The position numbers and the translations under genes are program-made. The notes below the pieces were generated by a model that did not search any database, was not told the origin of the DNA, and worked only from the letters and a program-made list of their open reading frames with translations. Shown here in pieces: positions 21,678 to 32,569 of a DNA stretch of 64,000 nt. Origin of the DNA: Diaporthe sp. PMI_573 (Eukaryota; Ascomycota; Sordariomycetes; Diaporthales; Diaporthaceae). The number at the start of each line of letters is the position of its first letter. Position 1 is the stretch's first letter. The stretch spans positions 62,001 to 126,000 of the forward strand of contig JAJTUP010000037.1 in assembly GCA_021399435.1 (NCBI GenBank), in the 5' to 3' direction.

Positions 21678-23439
21678 ATGATGGCTCGTTCAGGACGTCT
21701 GCGGCTCGCTGCCACGATCTTGAGTGGTCTGATATCGGGCGTCGCCTCCCAGGATACGTGGTGTGGGAAAGTGTACAATGGGTAAATAGGTCTCCCAATT
21801 GTGTCTCCCCTCAGAATCGAGCACTGAGACTGACTGTGCACATATCAGGTCGGCCATGATCATCCCTGGTGGCTTCATGACACAGCCAGAAGCAGCATCC
21901 AGTCCTCTGCTTGACGTCCAGATCGCCACTCGTCACAGCATCTACGTTGACAGCGAGACCACAGCGGACCTCATTGTCGACGCCGGTCTGTCCCTCTACC
22001 ACGGTGCCGTCTACTCTTCCCCTGCATCGGCCCCGGGTGATGCGCCTGACAGCCTGCGTTTCACTGCTACGGTCGACGGCACTGTTCTCGTCACCGGGGA
22101 GGTGCCCGTCAACTCGACCGACAATCTCTTCCAGTTCGACCTCACCGGCCTCACCCCAAGCACGTCGGCATCGTACTCAGTTGTTCTCACCGGGACCACG
22201 TCAAGCGGGTCCAACGTCACGGCGCAGGCTGAGCTGTTCTACCTCCCAGAGAAGACGACCGGCAGCGTCGTCAAGGTCGACAGGCTCTATGGCTCGCTGC
22301 TGTATCGGAACGACGCCACAGGCGGGGTGTTCAAGCCCGTCTTCCCCTACGGATACTACGGCAGCTACAGCGGGTACTTCAACGACACCACAAACATCGC
22401 AGCCTTCGAGGCAGCAGGTTTCAACGCCGTCAACCCCGTTGCCGATTTTGCCGACTCCAACATGACGGACAGCATCAACGCGATGGACCGGGCCAACCTC
22501 CTCTTCCAGTACGACATGCGCAACTCGTTCCAGAACCTGACCTCGGTCGCGGAGCAGATCCCCCTGGTGAAGGACCACCCCTCGCTATTGACCTACTACA
22601 CGGCAGACGAGCCGGACGGCTGGGGGTACACGTTCGAGTCGTCGGTGGACGCCTACAACCTGCTGGCCTCGCTGGACAAGTACCACCCGACAGCTCTGGT
22701 CCTGAACTGCCAGAACCACTACTTCGAGGAGTACACAGCCGGCGCCGACATCCTGATGGAGGACGCCTACCCGGTCGGGATCAACGCCACCTTCGCAGAC
22801 AGGTGGGGCACGCCCTGCAACCTGACCTACGGCGACTGCGGGTGCGACAACTGCGTCGGCAGCCTGCTGGACGTCCCCTCGCGGGTCGACGACTTCCACA
22901 AGTACGCTGGTTGGATCGGCGGCTCCGTGGCGACGCGCAAGCCCGTGTGGGCGGTGCCGCAAGCCTTCTCGGGCGAGGGCTACTGGGCGCGCGACCCGAC
23001 GCCCGAGGAGACGTGGGTCATGGACCTGCTGGCCTTCAACCACGGCGCCATGGCCCGCCTGGCCTGGATCTACCCGCCCTCGGACGTGCTGTCCAACGCG
23101 ACGGCGAGGCTGGCAAGCGTCGTCACGGCCGAGCCGGTGGGGGACTTCCTGACGGGTGCCAACCCCGTGCTCGTGCAGGACGGGCAGGCGGCGAAGGGGA
23201 ACCTGGACGCGGCTTACTGGGCGACTGAGGATAGGAGCAAGGGGGTCTTGGTCGGCGTTGTCAACCCGGCGAACTCGACCTCTGTGGTTCCTGCCCAGAT
23301 TGTCCTGCCGGAGGGGCTCAATGTGTCTGAGATTGCGTCGCAGCCTTGGGGCAGCGTGAACTGGAGCCTGCAGGGGTCGACATTGGTGGCCGATGGAGGT
23401 CTGAAGGCGCTTGATACCAGTTATGTGATACTTCAGTAG
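21678..23439 (+). CDS. Secreted glycoside-hydrolase-like protein
   Basis: Exons 21678-21781 and 21849-23439 encode 564 residues. The first exon supplies the signal peptide (ending SGVASQ) and a DTWCGKVYNG segment, and the intron ends CATATCAG. The start could equally be the second ATG at 21681. An N-terminal beta-sandwich-like region (to about residue 170) is followed by a region typical of a (beta/alpha)8 glycosidase barrel: FPYGYYGSYSGYF, YYTADEPDG (residues about 285-292, with an acidic pair that could be catalytic), DILMEDAYPVG and CGCDNC. It matches what I recall as an unclassified fungal secreted family annotated as glycoside hydrolase superfamily. There are many N-glycosylation sequons. 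Activity and substrate are unknown. A 405-residue antisense frame mirrors part of this gene and is not real. Confidence 0.82.
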
Positions 23440-24450
23440 GGTATACAGCAGTATGAAATAAGTGCAAAGTTTCAGATTGCTGTTGACCAGATGAGAGATC
23501 TTGAAGACGTCAAGTCCGTCCAAGGGCGAGTTACCACACAGCTTGGTCAAACGAAGCTCGTTCTTTGGTTTGAGTAGCCAAGTTGTGAACCAGCGGGACC
23601 CTGAATCAAGTTGGCGAAACGGCACATTGAAACTATCACCAGGCGGTGAATGAGACGGCTGGGTCGAGGCAATTACGAGGTACGTAGTACTGATTGCTGA
23701 GGCCCGGGTCTGAAGGGCTGGATTTAAGCCATAAACAGCTCGAGGTTCGCCATCTTTGGCCAATGAACTTACATGAAGGAATTTAAACGGCCCACAGCAC
23801 ACTCCCGCTGCGACTTGAGCCGACAGGGTTCACTCAGCGCCTACCCCACAAGCCATGGCATTTGAGTGCCACTGAGGGATTGTCATCGTCGACTGTATTT
23901 AACGTGACGACTTTCCATGCGTGCATGAATTATCGGTGGCATGTGCTTGGTTTGGACCTTCAGCATAATTGGAATGGCCCGCTTTCTTCCGGCCACGCTC
24001 TTGGTCAATGGGAGTCCTAGGACATCTGACGTCTTCCACGTCCGACGAAAACATGGAGCACTTCGGCATTTCTGGCCATGTCATTTCGGATCGTTCCATA
24101 TTGGTCAGATATCTCACAACAGAATCCAACACGCCGGCATACCATAAGTAAGCCAGTCATAGATCAATGAAACCCCCTGTGTAGGCTGTGTATGGTTTAC
24201 GACAACCCGTGTGTCAGGTCTGGCGGCCGCGAGCACGGCGTGCCGGGGTCGGTCCGCCATGTTACCTGCTGGACAGCGTGACAGCCAAGGGCGCACGTCC
24301 GTCAGAACCCCGCTCCAATTGTAGTAGGGTACAGTACAGCTCTCACTTCCGTATGCACACTTGTACAGACACTTACTTTGGTTGCCTTATTCTGTTGTGT
24401 GATAGTGAAGCGTACCTTCAGTCCCTATCCAAACAAACTCGAGCTTCACA
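23440..24450. other. Intergenic, about 1 kb, no gene seen
   Basis: It lies between the glycosidase-like gene and the O-methyltransferase on the same strand. Only short frames without family resemblance are present. Confidence 0.5.
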
Positions 24451-25201
24451 ATGGCCGCACACCTTCCCAACCCGGTGGTAGCACCACCTCACGTCCACGA
24501 GCTCCTGGACCGGCTGCACGCCCGCTCGGCCGAGCAGGAGGCCAAGATCGACAGTGCCGTCTACAAGACGGCCGGGACGAGCTCCTTCGACGACCTCATG
24601 CGCGACAAGTTTGTCGCCCTGGACCAGGACAAGAGCCAGTTCGTGTACCAGGTGGCCCGCATGGCGGGCGCCACCAGCGTCGTCGAGGCCGGGACCAGCT
24701 TCGGGGTTAGCACCATCTACCTCGCGCTCGCCGTCGGGCAGAACGTCGCGGACGGGAAGGCGGGTCCTGGAAAGGTCATCGCCACGGAGAAGGAGCCTGA
24801 GAAGATCAAGCTTGCCAAGGCGCACTGGATGGAGGTGGGCCAGGAGGTTGAGCCTTATATTGAGTTGAGGGAGGGCGACCTGCTTCAGACCTTGAGCAAG
24901 GACTTGCCAGATGTCGACCTGCTCCTGCTTGACAGTAAGTATGCCTACATCTCACTCGTTGATATATCTCGCTCACCATCGCAAAGTATGGGCTCCGCTT
25001 GCCCTCCCTGCCCTGAAGATCGTCCAGCCGAAGTTGAGGTCAGGGGCTGTGGTTATTGTCGACAACACGATATCTGGGGAGGAGAGGTACAAGGACCTGT
25101 TGCAGCACCTGAGAGATCCAGAAAGCGGCTTCAGCAACTTGACCGTCCCATATCACAACGGACTGGATGTCTCTGTCTACCATCCGAAGAAATCCTCATA
25201 G
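24451..25201 (+). CDS. SAM-dependent O-methyltransferase (class I, family 3 type)
   Basis: Exons 24451-24934 and 24987-25201 encode 232 residues. The intron (GTAAGT..AAAG) restores the conserved LLLLDIWAPLALPALK segment. The SAM-binding motif I is VVEAGTSFGVSTIYLA (about residues 77-91). VIATEKEP follows as the acidic loop after strand 2, and RSGAVVIVDNT is the later strand near the metal and catalytic region. Length suits small O-methyltransferases that methylate catechols, other phenols or metabolite intermediates. The protein is probably cytosolic with no signal peptide. The acceptor is unknown. It is one of three possible tailoring enzymes in the left half, with the AsaB-like enzyme and the flavin monooxygenase, but they are kilobases apart and not one operon-like set. 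Confidence 0.88.
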
Positions 25202-25627
25202 GTTTATTGGGAGTAGCTCATGACGTCGGTTTGTATGGAGGTTTTAGGAGGCCCTTGAAGGATCTCGAAGATGTACCAATATCAGTTCAGCGAGCAAATC
25301 AACCATCTCATCGTTTAGAGGGTCAGATATTGGTAACACCATGTGGTGTAGAGCATTGGTGATGCAGTGTCGCACATAGTAGATGATGATCCACATCTCA
25401 CACAGACTTCCTCACGATCAACTACCATCCAAAAATGACTGCAGAGAAATGTGCCACATCCGCATTGTTTCTCATACACTGTGGACAAGCTGAAGGAATC
25501 CGATATCCAACATTTGAGCCCATCTCCGCAACAGGATCAGCCGCCACATTGCCATACAAAGGCACAACAGAGCCCATATTCTGTCTCCAAGTGACCTTTT
25601 CACTGCACCTTAGATCTCAATCTTCCT
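25202..25627. other. Convergent intergenic region, no gene seen
   Basis: It separates the 3' ends of the O-methyltransferase (plus strand) and the unknown ORF (minus strand). Nothing further is supported. Confidence 0.45.
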
Positions 25628-26278
25628 TCACTTCGCCACCAACATTTCGGCCTTCAACTTGTAGAAATCACTCCCAAGCAAGTGGTCATTCACATTGTGT
25701 GCTCGTTCGATAATGCCTTGCACATCAACTCCTGTCAGGTTGGCTAGCTCATATCTCTTGATGAGCAAGACCGCGATCAACGTGATATGTAGCCAACTAC
25801 TCAGAGTGTCGCCTTTTCTTGGAAGGGCTTCCAATTCGTGAAACACATCCTCAACTTTCCATGGGCGCTGAACCCCAGACAAAAAGTCTCGTAGTTTATT
25901 GCTTCCATCCTTTTGAATCATCTGTACAGCCCTGACCATCCGCCCAGCATGCTCGAATAGGACAAGGGGCTCCTCTGGGAGCTCCCTCTCACGAGTGAGA
26001 GTGGTCTCTTTTCTAGGTGAAAGAGAGAGCAGGATTGTGAGAAGATCGGCAAGGATGGTCTCAGAGATACATGATGCCAGAAGGGCTGCACAGTGTTTAG
26101 CCGCCGCATCGTCCTCGAAATCTTGGTAGGGCCGTCGCGGAGCTGATACTATTGGGACAAGTTTCCAGAGTGAGAGGTGCTCTAGAATCAACTTGACTTT
26201 CCATTGCCACACTTTGAGGTTGGAGTCATACTTCAGAATTGGGAGAGAAATCTGGACTGTCCGTGTACATGGGTCCAT
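25628..26278 (-). CDS. Hypothetical protein of unknown family, intact copy of a local pair
   Basis: It is an open frame of 216 residues from the ATG at 26278. No signal peptide or membrane segment is seen. It contains LPILKYDSNLKVWQWKVKLI near the start and a helical AAAKHCAALLASCISETILADLLTIL segment. The order (aromatic WxWK, then a helix-rich region with SCISETIL) weakly recalls Gag-like UBN2 domains of Ty1/copia retroelements, but no zinc knuckle, protease, integrase or LTR is visible. A related, broken copy lies on the same strand at 27188-27860. Both share W-x-W-K-V, the AAxxHCxALLAxCISExILxDLLTI stretch and a LLxKR segment. Base composition here is more AT-rich than the flanking genes. 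The frame upstream is closed by a stop, so either this is the full ORF or an upstream exon has been missed. Confidence 0.5.
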   Translation of the reverse strand: MDPCTRTVQISLPILKYDSNLKVWQWKVKLILEHLSLWKLVPIVSAPRRPYQDFEDDAAAKHCAALLASCISETILADLLTILLSLSPRKETTLTRERELPEEPLVLFEHAGRMVRAVQMIQKDGSNKLRDFLSGVQRPWKVEDVFHELEALPRKGDTLSSWLHITLIAVLLIKRYELANLTGVDVQGIIERAHNVNDHLLGSDFYKLKAEMLVAK

Positions 26279-27187
26279 GCCAGTGTGCCGTGTTCCTGTT
26301 GTGGGATCAACAGGTGGTAAATGGTCTGTTCTGATAGTCTTTCAAATCTTCTGTAAATTGAGATGATGCTTTTGAGACTACAATGGACACGAATCTTTCA
26401 TGTTGGATATGTGAAATATGAGGGTTTATATCTTCACAGAACTTTGCTGTTTTGCTATTGGACAACAATCTATGAATGGCTGCATTGTGATCCAAACACT
26501 CAGGGATTCATCATAGATTATTTGTCATGCTAAATTCAAAGAGGCTCGAAGAGAGGCCATATTGACATTCTGATATCTCATTGGTTTGCCTATAGGCTAT
26601 AGACGACTCGGGTGACAGAGAAATTTCTACCCTGGAGCTGGATCATCAGTATGGAGCGGCCATGTCAAGGGTGTTGAACACTTCTGTGTACTGCTGGCGG
26701 GTATCCATTAACTTGTCTTCCCAAATGAAACCTATTCCAACAGACTACAGCCTTGTTCTGGGTTCAACTTGCCCTCTTGCGTATAGACTTTCCTCCCGCT
26801 ATCTCTACCATTCACTGACAGTCACTTTGTATCATTACCAACGCATGCAGTCACTCATACCTACGCAGTGTGCCTGACTTTTGAAAGCCCCCTGACATCA
26901 GCAGAAACCATTCCTACACGTATAGCAGCTCACTTAAGTCATCATGGATGACTTGAACTTTCCTCAGGAAAAGGGTAAGACTTGGGTTTTGGCATAAGCA
27001 GGCAATCAGATGTTTGTGACATCGTCAGTGAGTCCTTGCCTGCAAAGAACCAGATATCCTGTCACACAAAAGTTCAACGTTTCCATGTTCATTGTCAAAC
27101 GTTTGCTTAAGTCATCTCTCAGTAACTCCTGCGCCATTCCATTGTACGTCCCTCTCAACATCCAGGTTGTACGATAGGTAGCCAGTC
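26279..27187. other. Spacer between the two related ORFs, no gene seen
   Basis: This relatively AT-rich stretch of 909 bases lies between the paired copies. Short frames are present but none is convincing. I did not find terminal repeats. Confidence 0.4.
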
Positions 27188-27860
27188 TCAAATGGATTCC
27201 ATCGGCTCAGATCTCATTTCAAACCAAACCTTGTCGCCTATAGCATGCTTCCCATCTTTTGCCTTGGTACTGTACATCTGGAGAGGGCCAAGTGGACAGG
27301 ACGGAAAATTTCTCTTGACCAGCAAAGCTGTCATTGAGATCATGTTGCAATTGGCACCCTTGTATGCGCTGCGAGAATTCTCCAAATTTTCAAAAATTTG
27401 TTTGACTGTCCGAAATGTACTCTCTCTTCCCATGAAGACGCCCCATAGTTCGGAATGAGTTACCTTCCAAAGAGCCTGTACAGCATTGACATGTTCCTTG
27501 ACAGCCAGGAAGAGTTGATGAGGATCTTCGGTGAGCTTGGTATTGGGTGAAATGGTGAGGAGATCGGATAGGATGTATTCGGAGATGCATGCTGCCAGAA
27601 GTGCAAGACAGTGTGTAGCTGCAGCTATTTCCTCCTGTTGCGGCCTATGCCTAGGGGATGGAGTGATTGATAGCCCTGGAATATCAATGAGCCCTGAAAG
27701 TGAGTTGTGTTTTGAGCAAACCCCGGACCTTCCACTCCCAGACCTCGAAGTTGGCAGTATACTCCAGCTTTGGAAGGGGCAGTTGGATGGGGCGCTTCCA
27801 TGGGATCCAGTCTGTGAACCATGTACCATCATGGGTCAATAGATGAGGTGGAAAGCTCAT
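27188..27860 (-). pseudogene. Second, frameshifted copy of the unknown ORF family
   Basis: Reading from an ATG at 27860, one frame gives WKRPIQLPLPKLEYTANFEV and WEWKVRGLL, matching the N-terminal part of the ORF at 25628-26278. It stops soon after (FRAH then stop). A second frame, shifted by one, then continues with IAAATHCLALLAACISEYIL and DLLTI through a MTALLVKRN segment to the stop at 27188, matching the rest of the other copy. No intron with acceptable ends joins the two frames, so a one-base frameshift near 27690 is the simplest explanation. Amino-acid similarity between copies looks low (roughly a third), so the duplication is old or the two arrived separately. Confidence 0.5.
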
Positions 27861-28463
27861 TATGAAGAGTCTATGAAGGCTTTAGCTGATCAAGGGTATC
27901 TTTTGAAACGGCCTTGTACCTAGAGCTATCACAGTCTAATGTGCTTGGTCCCGTGTTTATATTTCCTCGGAAATTTGGTGTTTTTGTTACTGCACATGTG
28001 TGTAACAATTTGTGTATGACTTTTTGTGCTATGCTCTAGAAACTCCAAACCTTGTCGCAGAATGTACGTTGAGTGCTGTGAAACCACTCGTTTCCAGAGT
28101 GGTACTACTGAGAAGCTGGCACTTGCATGGTTTGCATATCAACAGCGTGAATGACTGCTAGCTTGCCAGTATTGTATGGCACTGGACTGAGTGGTATCTG
28201 AGCCCACTATCCCTGTCATAAGCTGGCTTCTGTAATTCAAGCAATGGTTCACATACCAGAGGGCAAACTCCATGTCAATACTGTATGTTGTCTTTCCTCT
28301 TCCAGACATTGGCAACCGCTCGGAACTAATTCACATGGCCTTCCCGCTGAACAATTGCACCTCTGTCACCTCTGATTTACAGACTTCTATCTATTTCCAA
28401 ATACCCCTCTAAGTATAGCAGACCACAGGTGGAAGACAGCACAAACAACTAGACCATCCAAGA
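27861..28463. other. Intergenic, no gene seen
   Basis: AT-rich spacer between the broken ORF copy and the 3' end of the flavin monooxygenase. No supported feature. Confidence 0.45.
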
Positions 28464-30083
28464 TCACAGGCGACTCTCCACTGCGGCTGTCGAATCACCT
28501 GCCTCAAGCTCAGCTCTTGCCTGCTCATTAAGCCTCTTCCACATAGCCTTCCTCAGCTCATGCCCGTCCATAAACAACTGAAACCACCTCCTATCATACT
28601 TGGGCAGCCTCCTCCCTACCCCATCAACCGGCTCCCCAGCAAGCTCCCTCACCTTCTCAAAATACTCCTCAAAGTCCGGATGGATCATGAGGAACTTGGG
28701 CCCATCCCCCTTCTTCCCCACTCTCTCAGCCTCCCACGCACGCATCTCCTCCAAGCCAGGCAGTGTCCCCCTCCCCGCCAGCAGGCGCGCGGCGTAGACA
28801 GCCTGCCACTCAAAGATCTTAAACGTCAGGCCCGCGCCGACAGCGCCAACAAACAGCAGCGTGGGGTCCTCCTGCCAGACGACGTGCTGGTACAGGCCCG
28901 GGACGCGGTTGTTGCGCGTGGGGACCTGCGGGAGGAAGGGCAGGCTCCAGCTGTAGCCCGTGCCGAAGATGAGGTGGTCGACGTCCCGGATGTCGGTGCC
29001 GTCCGCGAGGTGGACGGTGCGGGTGGCGGCGTCGACGCGGGCTATCGAGGGCTGCTTCTTTATGCGGGGGTGGTTGAAGGCCTCGTCGCCAAAGTAGGTG
29101 TTGAAGTTGTGGCCTATCACGACGGCGTGGACGGGGTCCTTGGTGAGTTTGCTCGAGGCGAGGTCGTACGCGATGTCTGCGGCTGATACGGAGGCGCCGA
29201 CCACCACCACTCGCTTGTGGATCTCATCAGCTTCAAATTTCACAGATTTACCAGGAGAGGAACAGCCGTCCCCAGTCCGTCTCGGAATCACTCACCTTCC
29301 CTCTGAAGCCGTCGCGGCCCCTGTACATCTTACTGTGCAACACACTCCCGGGACGCGACGCCTCAAAGTCCTCCAGCCCTTCGATATCAGGCACCCACGG
29401 CACGTTGAAGTGCCCAGACGCTACGACAACAGCATCAAACCTCTCGACCCACCACTCATCCGCGCCGTCGACTTCCCGCCGCAGCGTGACCTCCCACTCC
29501 CCGCTGACCTTGACAGCCCTCTCGACGGCGGTGCTGTACGACACGAGGCCCGCGTAGCCGTTGCGCGCCCACAGGCCCTCGACGTAGCGCCGCAGGACCG
29601 TCCAGTGGCGGAACGGCGTGTCTGCGCCGTGCCTGGCCAGGGACCACTCGCTTCGCTCGGCGGGGATGTCCTCGGCGGCGCCGCCGGTATAGCTCATGGC
29701 GACATCGTCAACGTTAGTTTCAAGGTACGGGTAGATTGACGACTCGGCAAACCGCGGCTGGGCCGGCCTGGGCGTCCGCGCCGGGAGAGCCTCTGGGATG
29801 GGCACCGGCGGGTCGCCCTCACGGCGGGCCAGTGCCGGGAGGTTGGTCAGGTGTGGCGGGGGCTTTGTGTCCCCTATCCTGCGCGACGTGTGAGTGGTGA
29901 GAATTTCTCGCGGGTGAGGGAATCAAACGGCAGATGAGTTGCTTGGGCTTACCAGCAGCCGCCCGGACCTTCACGACGCTCAAACACCCTTATCACGTCA
30001 AATGCCTTCTCCTGTGCCAAGGCGTCAACGGCGATGGCGCCTGAGGGACCAGCGCCGATTACTGCGACTCGCTTGACGGGCAT
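28464..30083 (-). CDS. Flavin-containing monooxygenase (FMO-like, FAD/NADPH)
   Basis: Minus-strand exons are 30083-29953, 29878-29296 and 29213-28464, giving 487 residues. The N-terminal FAD-binding motif is VAVIGAGPSGAIAVDAL (residues 7-23) and FERREGPGGCW closes the first Rossmann beta-alpha-beta unit. DAVVVASGHFNVPWVPDIEG is the conserved strand of the family, and the second Rossmann motif is VVVVGASVSAADIA (near residue 244), built across intron 2. IFGTGYSWSLPFLP is the late FMO strand. No transmembrane segment is obvious. FMOs hydroxylate N or S atoms or do Baeyer-Villiger-type oxidation; the substrate here is unknown. All splice sites are GT..AG. Confidence 0.9.
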
Positions 30084-31045
30084 CTCGGCGGCGGGAGTAT
30101 GTCAGACAGGGCAAAGTCAGATTCAGCCCGGAAACTGTACAAGGAGGGATCACGGCGGGAATAAAGTGTGTCAAGTTGAGGTGGACTACAAGTGAGATGG
30201 ACAGGCGTGGATGGCTGTCATGCGATCTCAGTCTGCTGTGACCTGGGCCATATGTAACGATGCTCACACCACGAACCAGAATATAACTTTCTCAGTCGGG
30301 TGTATCTCTCACCCAGCAAGGCGGAGATATGAACTACGCCAAGTAGTTCCCACTCACTTGTGTGTCAGGATAGGTAAGGCAGTAAGGCAGGTAGGCCGAC
30401 CGGATGGTGTGAGATCGCGCCATCTTCTTAAGCCGGGATTAGCCAGTTCGCCGTTGTAAAATGGAGCACACCTGGTGCTATCCAGACTAGGGCTTGTTCA
30501 CCATGTTATACTTTTATCATGAATTCTTTATATAATTATTTTGTATGTAATTCTGGCTAGGGCATATGGCGAGTCGATTTCGCTCAGATTATGCAGGGTG
30601 TGACGTGGGCATCTAGTCTTGCATAGACCGAGCAGTGACGATCTTTGCCATCATGAGCGCATGCTCTAATGAACGTGGACTGCATAGCGTTTAAGGGAGA
30701 TATACCAGACATACTGATTCACCCAAATAGCCCACACAAGTTTCTACTCGAGCTGCGGCTTACAAACGCGTATAGGAGGTCAGGTCGGAGGGTCAACACC
30801 GACAACCACTCCTGGAGACATCAACCTTTAGTTCTGGGAACCAATGCCAATAATCCTAGCACCTGCTATCATCGAAGCCCATTTCTCTGTCCTGCTGAGT
30901 CGTGATCTAGCCCATGTAATCCAAACGCCGGTCTATGCAGTATCGTCAAGCCCACGCAACGCCATGCCATCCAGCAAGCCAGGTGTCCCAGCAGTTGCCC
31001 CCACCATGATGCTCCAGGGTTCATCATAGAGAGAGACAAACCGCA
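30084..31045. other. Intergenic, no gene seen
   Basis: It is the boundary between the accessory left half and the housekeeping right half. Short frames around 30669-31029 have no family resemblance. It should contain the monooxygenase promoter near 30084-30400. Confidence 0.5.
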
Positions 31046-31834
31046 TCATGCCGCCCCATTCATCTTAACCATCTCATACTCGCCCACCCCATCCCTGCCC
31101 CTCCCTCGTCCCCTCCCCCTCGAGAACCCCTGCTCCTCGTCGCCGTCCGCCGCCTGGCTGCTGCCCTCGCCAGCACCAGCCGCACTTCCGTTCGCATTAT
31201 TATTATTGTTGTTGTTGCTGTTGCTGTTGCTGGCACCAGATGCGCCACCACCGCCGAAGAAGACGGGCCTGAGCTCCCTGTACTGGCACCCCCAGACGCC
31301 GAGGGAGACGCCCACGGCGCTGGAGATGGCCATGGCGACCCACCAGAAGACGTTGCGCGGCATCTGGCCGGTGTACAGGGACACGACGACGAGGTGGATG
31401 AAGTGGGTGGTGAGGCCGAAGTCGAGGACGAGCTTGGAGCGGATGACGATCATGACCATGGCGACGGCCCTGGGCAGACGGTCAAACGTTAGCAAAACAA
31501 TACAAGGAACACCATGGCACGAGGGCCATTCTTTCTCTCCCGCCCGCCTTCTCCCGACCTGCGGACACACGAAAAGAACTCACATGAACAGCCCCCCGTC
31601 CAGTATCCACATGAAGCCGTTCAGCCAGCCCTGTGTCGTGTCACCCCTGACTGCGGACCAGCCCAGCACCAGGTCGAGCGAGAACCCTCGCCCGGACACG
31701 AGGGCGGTGAAGAGCATCAGCACGAGGGCGGCGAAGTAGTAAAGGGCCTGCAGGGCGGCGATCTGGCCGAGGATCCGCAGCGGTGGCAGCTCGGTCAGGG
31801 CGCCTGAGCGCGGCGGCCTTCGTCTCCGCGCCAT
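31046..31834 (-). CDS. SYS1: SYS1 family Golgi membrane protein
   Basis: Minus-strand exons are 31834-31584 and 31469-31046 (intron GTGAGT..CCCAG), giving 224 residues. Four membrane segments are visible: ILGQIAALQALYYFAALVLM, a second through NGFMWILDGGLFMAVAMVM (built across the intron), FGLTTHFIHLVVVSLYTG and WWVAMAISSAVGVSLGVWGC. Spacing and conserved residues match SYS1, which in yeast and mammals recruits the Arl3/ARFRP1 GTPase to the trans-Golgi and so controls golgin and GRIP protein targeting. A short basic N-terminus (MARRRRPPR) precedes the first segment. The C-terminus is a low-complexity S/N run followed by an RGRGRGR stretch, longer than in yeast. It is head-to-head with COA6. 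Confidence 0.92.
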
Positions 31835-32569
31835 TTCGTGTGTGAACTTGGTGGCAAGGTCTGTGGTGGTGGTGGAGGAGGTGTTGGAGGAGAAGAAGGG
31901 AGTGACGCGCCGAATGGGGCTTCCGGCGGATCTCGTGAGCAGGTAGAAGTTGTTGGATGATGGCGGGTAGTTCGACAGCCTGCTAGCTAAGGCGCATTTC
32001 GATGGGCAAAGGGACAGACAGACGGTGTCTGTGTGAGATGCTGGCAACTGTCGTTGTTTCGATCTGGTTGTTGGCGCCCGTATGAAATACAGAATCCACT
32101 TTATGGGGGATCTAGAAGCAGTAATGAAGCAAGTCTGGGCGGCTGTATGATGTCGGGTTTGATGACAATGTGTCGTGTGGTGATCACAATCACTCCCAGG
32201 TCCCCCAGAGCCTGGTCCCTTGCTGGTTTCCCGCCTAGGTTAGGGAAGGGAGTCGCGGAACCCTGCCTGCAGCTCCCCCCCCCCCGGAATGGGTACGGCA
32301 CAGCAACCAAGCTCCCTGCACTGACTGACGTACCTACCTAGGTACCCAGCACCCCTCGACAACGGCCTGACCGCCCAAACAATTCTGCCGCCGCGAAGAG
32401 TCCAAGTGAGAGGGCGATTGAATGCATCATCCATCCATCGCCAACGCAAACCACCATCCGCACTCCAAACCCGCCCTCTCGATCCAAACAAACACTCGAG
32501 CAATCCTCCAGCTTCCCCGACAACCGCATGCCAAACCAGTCCATCATATCCCTCTGCGAAGCAAAGAAA
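31835..32569. promoter_or_regulatory. Divergent promoter region of SYS1 and COA6
   Basis: 735 bases separate the two start codons. It contains a long C-run near 32275-32285 and the 10-base palindrome TACCTAGGTA at 32335-32344. No coding sequence is supported. In-frame upstream ATG at 32528 of COA6 is treated as 5' leader. Confidence 0.5.

Noticed and set aside
22585..23802. Minus-strand frame of 405 codons
   Set aside because: Antisense shadow of the glycosidase-like gene caused by GC bias at third positions.
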